A stretch of 64,000 nt of DNA from Phaeobacter gallaeciensis (GTDB lineage Bacteria > Pseudomonadota > Alphaproteobacteria > Rhodobacterales > Rhodobacteraceae), in contig NZ_CP015124.1 of the NCBI RefSeq assembly GCF_001678945.1, positions 1,671,501 through 1,735,500 on the forward strand, read 5' to 3'. A model generated the notes under the pieces. It had not been told where the DNA came from and did not search any database. It saw nothing but the letters and a program-made list of their open reading frames with translations. Positions 54,623 to 63,890 of the stretch are shown here, in pieces. The first letter of the stretch is position 1, and each line of letters begins with the position of its first letter. The position numbers were made by a program, and so were the translations under genes.

Positions 54623-55609
54623 ATGAAAACCATGCTGAAAGCTGCGGTCGCTGCCGCGGCGCTCTTGTCGTCGGCCGCGCTGGCCAATGCCACCGAACTG
54701 CGCCTGTCGCACCAGTGGTCGAACAAGGACATCCGCCACAAGGTCGCGCAGATCGTCGCCGATGAGGTGGCCGCCGCCGATGTCGATCTGGACATCAAGA
54801 TCTTCGGCTCCAAATCGCTGTTCAAACCGCGCGAGCAGTATAAACCGCTCAGCCGCGGCCAGCTGGACATGACCGTTCTACCGCTCAGCTATGCTGGCGG
54901 CCAGCAGCCCGCCTATAACCTGACGCTGATGCCCGGCCTGGTGAAGAACCACGACCACGCCGCGCGGCTCAGCAACTCGCCCTTCATGGAAGCGCTTGAG
55001 GCCAAGATGGCCGACGACGACGTGATGGTTCTGGTGCACGGCTATCTGGCCGGCGGTTTCGCAGGCAAGGACAAGTGCATCACCAAACCCTCCGACATCG
55101 AAGGACTGCAGACCCGCGCGGCCGGCAAAGCCTTCGAACAGATGTTGGCTGGGGCCGGTGCCTCCATCGCCTCGATGGCGTCCTCGGAAATCTACAACGC
55201 CATGCAAACCGGCGTTCTGCAGGCTGCTAATACCTCGTCATCGTCCTTCGTGTCCTACCGGATCTACGAACAGGTCAGCTGCTACACCCCGGCGGGCGAC
55301 GTAGCCCTGTGGTTCATGTATCAGCCTCTGTTGATGAACAAGAGCACCTTTGAGGGTCTGAGCGAAGCACAGCAAAACGCGCTGCTGGCCGCTGCCGAAA
55401 AGGCCGAAGCCTATTACCTGGAAGAAGCCAAGAAACAGGACGCCGCCTCGGCCAAGGTCTTTGCCGACGCCGGTGTGGAAATCGCCCAGATGAGCGCCGA
55501 TGACTTCGACGCATGGCGCAAGCTGGCCATGGAAACCTCCTACAAGAAATTTGTGGATGAGGTTTCGGACGGTCAGGCGCTTCTCGATCTGGCGCTCGCA
55601 GTCGAGTGA
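54623..55609 (+). CDS. matP: TRAP transporter solute-binding protein (malonate, MatP-like)
   Basis: A 328-residue periplasmic DctP-family protein. The signal peptide MLKAAVAAAALLSSAALANA precedes mature TELRLSHQW. The body contains the carboxylate-binding region GLQTRAAGKAFEQMLAGAGAS, in which Arg (QTRAAG) pairs with substrate carboxylate, and AMQTGVLQAANTS. The linked malonyl-CoA genes point to malonate as the ligand. A terminator-like hairpin after the gene probably gives excess binding protein over the membrane subunits. Confidence 0.9.
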   Translation: MKTMLKAAVAAAALLSSAALANATELRLSHQWSNKDIRHKVAQIVADEVAAADVDLDIKIFGSKSLFKPREQYKPLSRGQLDMTVLPLSYAGGQQPAYNLTLMPGLVKNHDHAARLSNSPFMEALEAKMADDDVMVLVHGYLAGGFAGKDKCITKPSDIEGLQTRAAGKAFEQMLAGAGASIASMASSEIYNAMQTGVLQAANTSSSSFVSYRIYEQVSCYTPAGDVALWFMYQPLLMNKSTFEGLSEAQQNALLAAAEKAEAYYLEEAKKQDAASAKVFADAGVEIAQMSADDFDAWRKLAMETSYKKFVDEVSDGQALLDLALAVE

Positions 55610-55617
55610 TAACACCC

Positions 55618-55650
55618 GGCGGGGCGGCCTGAAGCTGCCCCGCCTTTTTT
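55618..55650 (+). terminator. Attenuating terminator between matP and matQ
   Basis: Stem GGCGGGGC ... GCCCCGCC with an 11-base loop, followed directly by six T, nine bases after the matP stop. The matQ ribosome site is only 18 bases further on. It probably acts as a partial terminator that sets the ratio of binding protein to permease. Confidence 0.8.
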
Positions 55651-55678
55651 GAATATCTCAGAACTTCAGGAGGCGGGA

Positions 55679-56224
55679 ATGGCAGGACAAAGTGCGGCCA
55701 CGATCGCAAAAACCGGGAACAATCCGTTCCTGCGGGCCGTTGCGGGCCTGTCCACACTTGCCGGCTGGTGCGCGGCTGCCATGATCATGGCAGCGGTTGC
55801 GATTACCTGCCAGATGATCGTGATCCGGTTTGTGCTGAACGGATCCACTGTCTGGCAGACCGAGGCGGTGATCTATCTGGTCATCTCGGCAACCCTGATC
55901 GGCCTACCCTATGTGCAGCGGCTGCGCGGCCATGTGAACGTCGATCTGATCCCGATTTCGTTGCCGCCGCGCGCGCGGTTTGGACTGGCGGTTCTGACCT
56001 CACTCCTGTCGATCAGCATCATGGCGATAATGCTGTGGTACGGGTTCGAGTACTGGCATTTCGCCTGGGATCGCGGCTGGCGCTCGGACACCGTATGGGG
56101 CGTGCGCCTGTGGATCCCCTATCTGGCCATTCCCGTCGGGTTTGCCTTGTTCCTGCTGCAACTGATTGCTGACTTCGTGGCGCTTCTGACCGGCGCCGAC
56201 AAACCCTTTGGCCTGGATCTCTGA
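55679..56224 (+). CDS. matQ: TRAP transporter small permease (MatQ-like)
   Basis: A 181-residue DctQ-family subunit with four membrane helices. The conserved WQTEAVIYLVISATLIGLPYVQRLRGHVNVDLI stretch is recognisable from WQTEAVIYL and RGHVNVDLI. It supports the large permease in Na+-driven uptake. ATG 55679 follows AGGAGGCGGGA; an in-frame TTG at 55649 lies in the terminator and is rejected. Three bases separate it from matM. Confidence 0.9.
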   Translation: MAGQSAATIAKTGNNPFLRAVAGLSTLAGWCAAAMIMAAVAITCQMIVIRFVLNGSTVWQTEAVIYLVISATLIGLPYVQRLRGHVNVDLIPISLPPRARFGLAVLTSLLSISIMAIMLWYGFEYWHFAWDRGWRSDTVWGVRLWIPYLAIPVGFALFLLQLIADFVALLTGADKPFGLDL

Positions 56225-56227
56225 CTT

Positions 56228-57544
56228 ATGGACCCACTTGTTCTTGGGGGCATTGTTGCCCTTTCCACAATCCTCGTGCTGTTTTCCGGCGTCTCGGTCG
56301 CCCTGGGGCTGCTAATCGTTTCGGCCGGTTTCTTGATGATCTTTGACGGGATGCGCAGCCTTGAGCTGATGCCGGAAATCCTGTTCGGGAAACTGGATAA
56401 TTTCGCCCTGTTGTCGATCCCGATGTTCATCATCATGGGGTCCTCCATCGCCTCGACCCGGGCTGGAGCGGATCTTTATGAGGCGCTGGAACGCTGGCTG
56501 ACCCGCATTCCCGGCGGGCTGGTGATTTCGAACCTTGGTGCCTGCGCGCTGTTTGCTGCCATGTCGGGATCCTCGCCTGCGACCTGCGCCGCCATCGGCA
56601 AGATGGGCATCCCCGAGATGCGCAAACGCGGCTACCCCGAAGGCGTGGCCGCAGGCTCCATCGCGGCGGGCGGCACTCTTGGCATCCTGATCCCGCCCTC
56701 GGTCACCATGATCGTCTATGGCATTGCCACCGAAACCTCGATCGGGCGGCTGTTCCTGGCCGGTGTCATTCCAGGTCTCATGCTGGTGGGTCTGTTCATG
56801 GCCTGGTCGCTCTATTCAACCTGGCGCTCGGGCGACACCGAGCGTCTTGGCTCGGGCAGCTATACCTGGGCCGAACGGTTCGAGATCCTGCCCCGCGTGG
56901 TGCCCTTCCTGCTGATCATCCTTGGCGTTCTATATGCCATGTATGGCGGCATCGCGACGCCTTCGGAAACCGCCGCCGTCGGAGCGCTGTTGTGCCTGCT
57001 GATAGCGATGGTGATCTACAAGCTGTGGAACCCGCGCGATTTGTGGGTGGTGCTGCGCGACAGCACCAAGGAATCGGTGATGATCCTCTTCATCATCGCC
57101 GCCGCCGGGGTGTTCTCCTACATGCTCAGCTCGCTCTTCATCACCCAGTCGATTGCCGAATGGATCGGTACGCTGGATGTGAACCGCTGGGTGCTGATGG
57201 GGGCGGTCAACGTCTTCCTGCTGATCGCGGGATTCTTCCTGCCGCCCGTCGCGGTGATCCTGATGGCGGCACCGATCCTGCTGCCGATCATCACCACCGC
57301 AGGTTTCGACCCGATCTGGTTTGCCGTGGTGCTGACCATCAACATGGAGATCGGGCTGATCTCTCCGCCGGTGGGTCTGAACCTTTACGTCATCAACGGC
57401 ATCGCGCCGGACATTTCGCTGAAGACCATCCTCACCGGCTCGCTGCCCTTCGTGGCCTGCATGGTGCTGGCCATCGTACTTCTGTGCCTGTTCCCCGGTC
57501 TGGCGACGTGGCTGCCCAACCTTGTGATGGGAGGTGCAATGTGA
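56228..57544 (+). CDS. matM: TRAP transporter large permease (MatM-like)
   Basis: A 438-residue DctM-family permease with about 12 membrane helices. Conserved segments include FALLSIPMFIIMGSSIASTRAGADLYEALERWL (IPMFIIMGSSIA part), AAMSGSSPATCAAIGKMGIPEM and GGTLGILIPPSVTMIVYGIATETSIG, plus NMEIGLISPPVGLNLYVING near the end. It moves the malonate released by MatP with Na+. Its stop overlaps the GTG of matA. Confidence 0.93.
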   Translation: MDPLVLGGIVALSTILVLFSGVSVALGLLIVSAGFLMIFDGMRSLELMPEILFGKLDNFALLSIPMFIIMGSSIASTRAGADLYEALERWLTRIPGGLVISNLGACALFAAMSGSSPATCAAIGKMGIPEMRKRGYPEGVAAGSIAAGGTLGILIPPSVTMIVYGIATETSIGRLFLAGVIPGLMLVGLFMAWSLYSTWRSGDTERLGSGSYTWAERFEILPRVVPFLLIILGVLYAMYGGIATPSETAAVGALLCLLIAMVIYKLWNPRDLWVVLRDSTKESVMILFIIAAAGVFSYMLSSLFITQSIAEWIGTLDVNRWVLMGAVNVFLLIAGFFLPPVAVILMAAPILLPIITTAGFDPIWFAVVLTINMEIGLISPPVGLNLYVINGIAPDISLKTILTGSLPFVACMVLAIVLLCLFPGLATWLPNLVMGGAM

Positions 57545-58797
57545 CCCTTCTCGCAGATCTTCTTTCCACCGTCTTTGAACGCCGCTACCGCTGGTCGGGC
57601 GCGGCGGGACAGGACAACCGGCCCATCGCCGAACTGGCCGAAGATCTGGTTGGATCGGCAGGCGAGACGTCTGAGCTGATGCTGGCGCGCGAGGTGATTT
57701 CGGGGTTCGAGCAACTGGAGGACGCGGACAAACTGGCGTTCTTCACCCATATCGCCACCAAGCTGAACATCGACCCCGAGGCGGTGCGCAGCGGGTTGGA
57801 TGCCTATGAGCAAAGCCCGTCAAAGGCGACCTACCGCGCCTTCATGGCTGCGGTCGAACCCAGGCGGCAGGAGTTGATCCGCCGCCTGAACCGGGTGCCG
57901 GGCGCCACCGGTGCGCTGGTGCGGATGCGCGCGGATCTGTTGCGCCTTGGGCGGGGCATTCCCGAACTTGAAGCACTGGATCAGGATTTCCGGCATCTCT
58001 TTGCCTCCTGGTTTAACCGAGGCTTTCTGGTGCTGCGCCCGATCAACTGGCAAAGCCCGGCGAACATTCTGGAGAAGATCATCGCCTACGAGGCCGTGCA
58101 CGCCATTCACAGCTGGGACGATCTGCGCCGCAGGCTGCAACCGGCGGACCGGCGCTGTTTTGCCTTTTTCCACCCTGCGATGCCGGATGAGCCGCTGATC
58201 TTTGTCGAGGTGGCGCTGACCAAGGGCACACCGGGATCCATTCAGGCGCTTTTGGCCGAGGATCGCACCCCCATGACGGCGGACGAAGCTGATACGGCGG
58301 TTTTTTACTCGATCTCCAACTGCCAGTCGGGGCTGGCCAGTATTTCCTTTGGCAACTCCCTGATCAAACAGGTGGCTGCTGATCTGGCGGCGGAACTGGC
58401 GGGGCTCAAAACCTTTGTTACCCTCTCCCCCATTCCGGGGCTTGCGGGCTGGATCGAAAAGGAAGGTTTTGATTGGGATCCAACCGATGCGGACCGGATG
58501 AAATCGGACGCCGCCCATTATCTGCTTAACGCCAAAGGGCGCGGTGGCCTGCCCTTTGATCCCGTCGCACGGTTTCATCTGGGCAACGGCGCCATTGTCC
58601 ATGCGGTGCACGCCGATGCGGATACCTCGGACAAGGGGCGTGCCCAGTCCGGCGGCGCGATGGTCAACTACCTGTATGACCTGAAGAAAGTTGCCCAGAA
58701 CCACGAACAATTCGCCACCACCCAAAAGGTGGCCGCAACGGCAGAGGTGCGCGCCCTCGCCGCCGCATCAAAGCTGCAAAAAACAGAAGAAAGTTAG
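57541..58797 (+). CDS. matA: Malonyl-CoA decarboxylase
   Basis: Converts malonyl-CoA to acetyl-CoA and CO2. The 418-residue protein has the helical N-terminal domain (to about 90) and the GNAT-like catalytic domain. The latter includes FRHLFASWFNRGFLVLRPINW, EAVHAIHSWDDLRRRL, the catalytic-Ser region VFYSISNCQSGLASISFGNSLIKQV (core SNCQSGLASISFGN) and the catalytic-His region DPVARFHLGNGA. GTG 57541 overlaps the matM stop and GGGAGGTGCAAT is the ribosome site. It works with the next gene to turn imported malonate into acetyl-CoA. Confidence 0.95.
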   Translation: MTLLADLLSTVFERRYRWSGAAGQDNRPIAELAEDLVGSAGETSELMLAREVISGFEQLEDADKLAFFTHIATKLNIDPEAVRSGLDAYEQSPSKATYRAFMAAVEPRRQELIRRLNRVPGATGALVRMRADLLRLGRGIPELEALDQDFRHLFASWFNRGFLVLRPINWQSPANILEKIIAYEAVHAIHSWDDLRRRLQPADRRCFAFFHPAMPDEPLIFVEVALTKGTPGSIQALLAEDRTPMTADEADTAVFYSISNCQSGLASISFGNSLIKQVAADLAAELAGLKTFVTLSPIPGLAGWIEKEGFDWDPTDADRMKSDAAHYLLNAKGRGGLPFDPVARFHLGNGAIVHAVHADADTSDKGRAQSGGAMVNYLYDLKKVAQNHEQFATTQKVAATAEVRALAAASKLQKTEES

Positions 58798-58800
58798 CCC

Positions 58801-60318
58801 ATGGCAAATCCTCTTTATGACGGGCTGTTTGGTGCCCATGCCGGAAAATCCACCCCGTTTCTGTATTTGCCCGACGGGCAGGTGGTCAGCCATCAGGCAT
58901 TTCTTGAGATGGCCGCGCAGATCGCCCATGTCCTGACCGGCAAAGGGCTGCAACCCGGCGACCGCGTTGCCGTTCAGGTGGAAAAATCCCCGGAGGCGCT
59001 GGCCCTATATGCGGCCTGTGCGCAGGCCGGTCTGGTGTTCCTGCCGCTCAACACGGCTTATACGGCGGATGAGCTGTCCTATTTCATCGAAAACAGCGGC
59101 GCCTCGGTCGTGGTCTGCGATACCGGGAAGGAGGCGACCGTCGCCCCCATCACCAAACCTCTCGGCGCGGCGCTGGAGACACTGAACGCAGATGGCTCTG
59201 GCACCCTGATGGACCAGGCGGCGGCGATGCCGACTTCCTATGACACGGTCGACCGGGAAAGCGAGGATCTGGCGGCCTTCCTTTATACCTCTGGCACCAC
59301 GGGGCGTTCCAAAGGGGCGATGCTGACGCAGAACAACCTGCTGTCAAACGCGGAAACGCTGGCGGCCGAGTGGCGGTTCACCCCGGATGATGTGCTGCTG
59401 CACGCGCTGCCGATCTTTCATACCCACGGGCTGTTTGTCGCCAGCAATGTGACGCTGCTGGCGGGGGGCGCGATGATCTTCCTGCCGAAATTCGATCTGG
59501 ATGCGGTGATCGAGAACCTGCCGCGCGCGACCACGATGATGGGGGTGCCAACCTTCTATACCCGGCTTCTGGGAGATGCGCGGTTCACCGGAGATCTGAC
59601 CCGGCATATGCGGCTGTTCGTGTCCGGCTCCGCGCCCTTGCTGGCGGAGACCCACGTGCAATTCGAAGAACGCACCGGCCACCGTATTCTTGAACGCTAT
59701 GGCATGACTGAAACCAACATGAACACCTCCAACCCCTATGAAGGCGAGCGCCGCGCGGGCACCGTCGGCTTCCCGCTGCCGGGGGTGGAGCTGAAGATCA
59801 CCAATCCGGCGTCGGGCGCCCCCCTGCCCGCAGGCGAGGTTGGCCAGATCGAGGTGCGCGGTCCCAACGTCTTCAAGGGCTACTGGCAGATGCCAGAGAA
59901 GACAGCAGCCGAATTGCGCAGCGATGGGTTCTTCATCACCGGGGATCTCGGGATGGTGGACGCGGATGGCTATGTCCATATCGTCGGCCGCAACAAGGAC
60001 CTGATCATCTCGGGCGGATACAACATCTACCCCAAGGAAATCGAACTGGTGCTGGATGAACAGCCCGGCGTGCTGGAAAGCGCGGTGATCGGCGTACCGC
60101 ACCCGGATTTCGGCGAAACCGTGCTGGGCGTTCTGGTCCCGGCGCCGGGCGAAACCCCCGACACGGATGCGATCATGGACGCGGTGCGTGACGTTCTGGC
60201 CCGGTTCAAACACCCGCGCAAACTGGTGGTGCTGGATGAGTTGCCCCGAAATACCATGGGCAAGGTGCAGAAAAACATCCTGAGAGAGCAGTACCAGGAC
60301 GCCTTCAAGGTTTCCTGA
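58801..60318 (+). CDS. matB: Malonyl-CoA synthetase
   Basis: An acyl-CoA synthetase of the ANL superfamily that activates malonate with ATP and CoA. The 505-residue protein has the P-loop FLYTSGTTGRSKGAMLTQNNL (core TSGTTGRSKG), ALPIFHTHGLFVA, RYGMTETNMNTSNPYEGERRAGTVG (MatB-typical), GDLGMVDADGYVHIVGRNKDLIISGGYN hinge (GRNKDLIISGG), and the catalytic Lys in NTMGKVQKN. It lies three bases after matA, completing the pathway malonate - malonyl-CoA - acetyl-CoA. Confidence 0.95.
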   Translation: MANPLYDGLFGAHAGKSTPFLYLPDGQVVSHQAFLEMAAQIAHVLTGKGLQPGDRVAVQVEKSPEALALYAACAQAGLVFLPLNTAYTADELSYFIENSGASVVVCDTGKEATVAPITKPLGAALETLNADGSGTLMDQAAAMPTSYDTVDRESEDLAAFLYTSGTTGRSKGAMLTQNNLLSNAETLAAEWRFTPDDVLLHALPIFHTHGLFVASNVTLLAGGAMIFLPKFDLDAVIENLPRATTMMGVPTFYTRLLGDARFTGDLTRHMRLFVSGSAPLLAETHVQFEERTGHRILERYGMTETNMNTSNPYEGERRAGTVGFPLPGVELKITNPASGAPLPAGEVGQIEVRGPNVFKGYWQMPEKTAAELRSDGFFITGDLGMVDADGYVHIVGRNKDLIISGGYNIYPKEIELVLDEQPGVLESAVIGVPHPDFGETVLGVLVPAPGETPDTDAIMDAVRDVLARFKHPRKLVVLDELPRNTMGKVQKNILREQYQDAFKVS

Positions 60319-60391
60319 CGCCACGGAAGATGGCCCGGATATGCGCCCCAATCTTGCGGGGTTGTCGGGCAGAATCAGATCTTCTGCAACG

Positions 60392-60431
60392 CACCCCGGC
60401 CGCCCCAACGGCGCCGGGGTGTTGTACTTTT
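60392..60431 (+). terminator. Terminator-like hairpin after matB
   Basis: The inverted repeat CACCCCGGC ... GCCGGGGTG (9 bp, 12-base loop) is followed by TTGTACTTTTTG, 74 bases after the matB stop. It probably ends the mat transcript. Confidence 0.6.
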
Positions 60432-60640
60432 TGACGATCTCAGATGGCGCTTTTCAACAGAAAATAACGGCTCCCGGGCCTGCTCACGACATCGTCAGCC
60501 CTGCCTCAGCCGCGGATTTTGGCACATAAAATTCTAAAAACTTCAATCATATACCGCCGCCGCAAGGCCGGTTGGGAGTGAAAGATTATTAATTGGGCAG
60601 ACTATGTCCGTCTTGACGAAATGTTCACCTGAACGCAAAG

Positions 60641-60710
60641 TGAATTCATATGAGCGTTACAAAGACAGAATAATGCGCCTCATGTGAGTGATTGAACTCA
60701 TACGGAATCA
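60641..60710. promoter_or_regulatory. CTCAT/ATGAG repeat array upstream of ugpB
   Basis: TGAATTCATATGAG (60641-60654) and CTCATACGGAATCA (60697-60710) form an imperfect inverted repeat (11 of 14 positions). A third palindrome, CTCATGTGAG (60679-60688), lies between them. The cluster ends 56 bases before the ugpB start and could bind a dimeric or tetrameric regulator of the ugp operon. Confidence 0.35.
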
Positions 60711-60765
60711 ATAACGGGGAATTGCTGCGGACAGGACTGATCTGCCGTGGCCTCAGGAGATGAAC

Positions 60766-62079
60766 ATGAAACTCAAATCCATTCTTTCGGCGACCACTGC
60801 ATTTGCCATGGTCGGCACCACCGCATTCGCCGAGAAGGCCGAAGTGCAGTTCTGGCACGCCATGGGCGGTCAGCTGGGCGAAATCGTCGACAAATTCGCT
60901 TCCGAATACAACGCTGGTTCGGACAGCTGCCACATCAACGCTGTCTACAAAGGCAACTACACCGAGAACATGACCGCCGCCATCGCCGCCTTCCGCGCCG
61001 GTGAGCAGCCGCACGTTGTGCAGGTCTTCGAAGTTGGCACCGCCACCATGATGGCCGCCGGTGACAAGGGCGCGATCTACCCGGTCTACAAGCTGATGGA
61101 AGACGCAGGCGTCGATTTTGATCCCTCTGCCTACCTGCCTGCCGTGATCTCCTACTACACCGACACCGACAACAACCTGCTGTCGCTGCCGTTTAACTCC
61201 TCCACCCCGGTTCTGTGGTACAACAAGACAGCGCTGGACGCTGCCGGTGTTGACGTTCCCACCACCTGGGACGAAGTCGAAGAAGCCGCCCGCGCCCTGA
61301 AGGCAAACGGCGTTGAAAAGCCCTTCTCCTTTGGCTGGCAGTCCTGGTCGAACATCGAAAACTACTCGGCATGGCACAACCTGCCCATGGGCACCGAGGA
61401 AAACGGCTTTGCCTCGTTGAAAACCGAGTTCAGCTTCAACAACGACGCGGTTGTGAACCACATCCAGCGTATCGCCGACATGGGCAAAGAAGGCCTGTTC
61501 GCATACGGCGGCCGTCGCGGTGACAGCCGTGGTCAGTTCGTGAACGGCGAAACCGCGCTGTGGATCAACTCCTCGGCCTATTACGGTGGCTTCAAGAAAG
61601 ACATCACCGATTTCGAATTCGGCCAGACCATGCTGCCGGTTGACACCGCAGTGGCGGACAAGCCGCAGAACTCGATCATCGGCGGTGCAACCCTGTGGGT
61701 TCTGAACGGTCACGAGCAGGCGGAATACAGCTGTGTCGCCGACTTCTTCCAGTTCGTTTCTGCCCCCGAGCAGCAGGCCTACTGGCACCAGAACACCGGT
61801 TATGTTCCGATCACCACCGCGGCCTACGATCTGTCCAAGGAACAGGGTTTCTATGAATCCGATCCGCTGACCGACACCGCGATCAAGCAGCTGTCCCTGA
61901 ACGCACCGACACCGGCCTCCAAAGGCGTCCGTTTCGGTAACTTCGTGCAGGTGCGTGACATCATCAACGAAGAGCTGGAAGCCGTATGGGCAGGCGACAA
62001 AGACGCCAAGACCGCCCTGGACGAAGCTGTAGAGCGCGGCAATGCCCTGCTGCGCAAGTTTGAAAAAGCCAACGACTGA
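60766..62079 (+). CDS. ugpB: sn-Glycerol-3-phosphate ABC transporter substrate-binding protein UgpB
   Basis: A 437-residue periplasmic binding protein: signal peptide ending TTAFA, then EKAEVQFWHAMGGQLGEIVDKF, typical of UgpB. Other ligand-site segments are LPFNSSTPVLWYNK, FGWQSWSNIENYSAWHNLP and GGATLWVLNG. The family binds glycerol-3-phosphate and glycerophosphodiesters. ATG 60766 lies six bases after AGGAG, whereas ATG 60760 touches it. A terminator-like hairpin separates it from ugpA. Confidence 0.94.
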   Translation: MKLKSILSATTAFAMVGTTAFAEKAEVQFWHAMGGQLGEIVDKFASEYNAGSDSCHINAVYKGNYTENMTAAIAAFRAGEQPHVVQVFEVGTATMMAAGDKGAIYPVYKLMEDAGVDFDPSAYLPAVISYYTDTDNNLLSLPFNSSTPVLWYNKTALDAAGVDVPTTWDEVEEAARALKANGVEKPFSFGWQSWSNIENYSAWHNLPMGTEENGFASLKTEFSFNNDAVVNHIQRIADMGKEGLFAYGGRRGDSRGQFVNGETALWINSSAYYGGFKKDITDFEFGQTMLPVDTAVADKPQNSIIGGATLWVLNGHEQAEYSCVADFFQFVSAPEQQAYWHQNTGYVPITTAAYDLSKEQGFYESDPLTDTAIKQLSLNAPTPASKGVRFGNFVQVRDIINEELEAVWAGDKDAKTALDEAVERGNALLRKFEKAND

Positions 62080-62101
62080 TCATCCCCACATGTTGGCTAT
62101 A

Positions 62102-62131
62102 GGGAGGTCCCTGGCGGGGCCTCCCCTTTTT
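62102..62131 (+). terminator. Attenuating terminator between ugpB and ugpA
   Basis: Stem GGGAGGTCCC-TGGC-GGGGCCTCCC (one T-G pair) followed by CTTTTT, 22 bases after ugpB. As after matP, it probably makes binding protein more abundant than the permease subunits. Confidence 0.82.
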
Positions 62132-62160
62132 GAAAAAGACCACCCCAAAGGTTCCTGCCC

Positions 62161-63042
62161 GTGCAAAAGCGTGTCGTCTTCCGCTCCCGGTTGCTGCCAT
62201 ACCTGCTGGTACTGCCGCAAATCGCGATCACCATCGCCTTCTTCTTCTGGCCCTCCTATCAGGCGCTTGAAAGTTCATTCTTCATCGAAGACGCCTTTGG
62301 GTTTTCCCGTGAATGGGTCTGGCTGGACAACTATTACGAACTGTTCAGCGATCCCGGCTACCTGAAGTCCTTCCGCACGACGCTGCTGTTCGGTTTCTCG
62401 GTTGCCTTCCTCGCCATGGCCATCTCCCTGATCCTGGCGGTTGCCGCCAACCGCGTGATCAAGGCCGCGACCGGATACCGGACCCTGCTGATCTGGCCCT
62501 ACGCCGTCGCGCCCGCCCTTGCCGGTGTGATCTGGTACTTCCTGATGAACCCCTCGCTTGGCATCGTTGCCTACTGGCTGAAAGGGATCGGGATCGAATG
62601 GAACCACTATGTGAACGGTGATCAGGCCCTGTTGCTCGTCGTGGTGGCCGCCGCCTGGAAACAGGTCAGCTACAACTTCCTGTTCTTCCTTGCCGGGCTG
62701 CAAAGCATTCCCAAGTCCCTGATCGAGGCAGCCGCCATCGACCGGGCCGGGCCGGTGCGCCGCTTCTGGTCGATCACCTTCCCGCTTTTGACGCCCACCA
62801 CCTTCTTCCTGCTGGTCGTCAACCTCGTCTATGCCTTCTTTGACACCTTCGCCCTGATCCACGCCACCACCGAAGGTGGCCCCGCAGACGCCACCTCGAT
62901 CCTGGTGTTCCGCGTCTACAACACTGGCTTTATTGGTCAGGACTACGGCTCCTCGGCTGCTCAGTCGGTGATCCTGATGGGCATGGTGATCCTGATGACC
63001 TTCATCCAATTCCGTTACGTCGAGCGCAAGGTGCAATACTGA
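62161..63042 (+). CDS. ugpA: sn-Glycerol-3-phosphate ABC transporter permease UgpA
   Basis: A 293-residue MalF/UgpA-type permease with six membrane helices and the ATPase-docking EAA loop [28 protein letters not shown] (core [10 protein letters not shown]). Start GTG 62161. The last base of its stop is the first base of the ugpE start (TGATG), so the two are coupled. Confidence 0.94.
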   Translation: MQKRVVFRSRLLPYLLVLPQIAITIAFFFWPSYQALESSFFIEDAFGFSREWVWLDNYYELFSDPGYLKSFRTTLLFGFSVAFLAMAISLILAVAANRVIKAATGYRTLLIWPYAVAPALAGVIWYFLMNPSLGIVAYWLKGIGIEWNHYVNGDQALLLVVVAAAWKQVSYNFLFFLAGLQSIPKSLIEAAAIDRAGPVRRFWSITFPLLTPTTFFLLVVNLVYAFFDTFALIHATTEGGPADATSILVFRVYNTGFIGQDYGSSAAQSVILMGMVILMTFIQFRYVERKVQY

Positions 63043-63890
63043 TGGTCGAAAATCGCCCCATTCTGACGTTCTTTACCCATGCCATCCTAATCGCCGGCGT
63101 CCTGTTCCTGTGCTTTCCTGTCTGGATGGCGCTGGTTGCCTCGACCCACGGTCCCGGCGCACTGTCGCAATCGCCGATCCCGCTGTGGTTCGGGGATCAG
63201 GCCTGGGAAAACTATTCCCAGCTTCTGGCCGGTGGCCTGCCCGAGGCCGGCGGTGTGCCAATCGGCATGATGATGTTCAACAGCCTGATCATGGCGCTGG
63301 TCATAACCTTCGGTAAGATCTTCATCTCGATCCTGTCGGCCTATGCCATCGTCTATTTCCGCTTCCCCTTCCGCATGGGCTTTTTCTGGATGATCTTCGT
63401 CACCCTGATGCTGCCCGTCGAAGTGCGGATCCTGCCCACATTCGATGTGGTGGTGAAGATGGGTCTTCTAAACACCTACGCGGGCCTCACCGTGCCGCTG
63501 ATTGCCTCGGCCACGGCAACCTTCCTGTTCCGCCAGTTCTTCCTGACCGTCCCGGATGAGCTGGTCGAGGCCGCCCGCATCGACCGCGCAGGTCCGATCC
63601 GTTTCTTCAAGGACATCCTGCTGCCGCTGTCGCGCACCAATATCGCGGCGCTCTTCATCATTCTCTTCATCTACGGCTGGAACCAGTATCTCTGGCCGCT
63701 TCTGATCACCACCGACGAAAGCCTCTACACCGTCGTCATGGGCATCCAGCGCATGGTCAACTCGGGCGAGTCGCTGCCGGTCTGGCACTACATCATGGGC
63801 ACCGCCGTCCTTGCCATGATCCCTCCGGTTCTGGTCGTCGTTCTAATGCAAAAGCTCTTTGTCAAAGGGCTGGTCGAAAGCGAGAAATAA
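63042..63890 (+). CDS. ugpE: sn-Glycerol-3-phosphate ABC transporter permease UgpE
   Basis: A 282-residue MalG/UgpE-type permease with six membrane helices. The EAA loop is VPDELVEAARIDRAGPIRFFKDILLPLS (core EAARIDRAGP), and the C-terminus has YGWNQYLWPLLITTDESLYTVVMGIQRMV, characteristic of UgpE (WNQYLWPLL). It pairs with UgpA to form the membrane channel. Confidence 0.94.
   Translation: MVENRPILTFFTHAILIAGVLFLCFPVWMALVASTHGPGALSQSPIPLWFGDQAWENYSQLLAGGLPEAGGVPIGMMMFNSLIMALVITFGKIFISILSAYAIVYFRFPFRMGFFWMIFVTLMLPVEVRILPTFDVVVKMGLLNTYAGLTVPLIASATATFLFRQFFLTVPDELVEAARIDRAGPIRFFKDILLPLSRTNIAALFIILFIYGWNQYLWPLLITTDESLYTVVMGIQRMVNSGESLPVWHYIMGTAVLAMIPPVLVVVLMQKLFVKGLVESEK

Larger units (their letters stand above)
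60319..60765. other. Intergenic region between matB and ugpB
   Basis: A 447-base gap without a credible gene and clearly more AT-rich after 60500. It holds a terminator-like hairpin after matB and a set of CTCAT/ATGAG repeats close to ugpB, both annotated separately. It must contain the ugp promoter. I found no convincing tandem Pho box. Confidence 0.5.

Noticed and set aside
60319-60765. Pho box for PhoB control of ugpB
   Set aside because: Only single weak half-site-like strings were seen (for example near TTACAAAGACAG), not tandem repeats at the right spacing.
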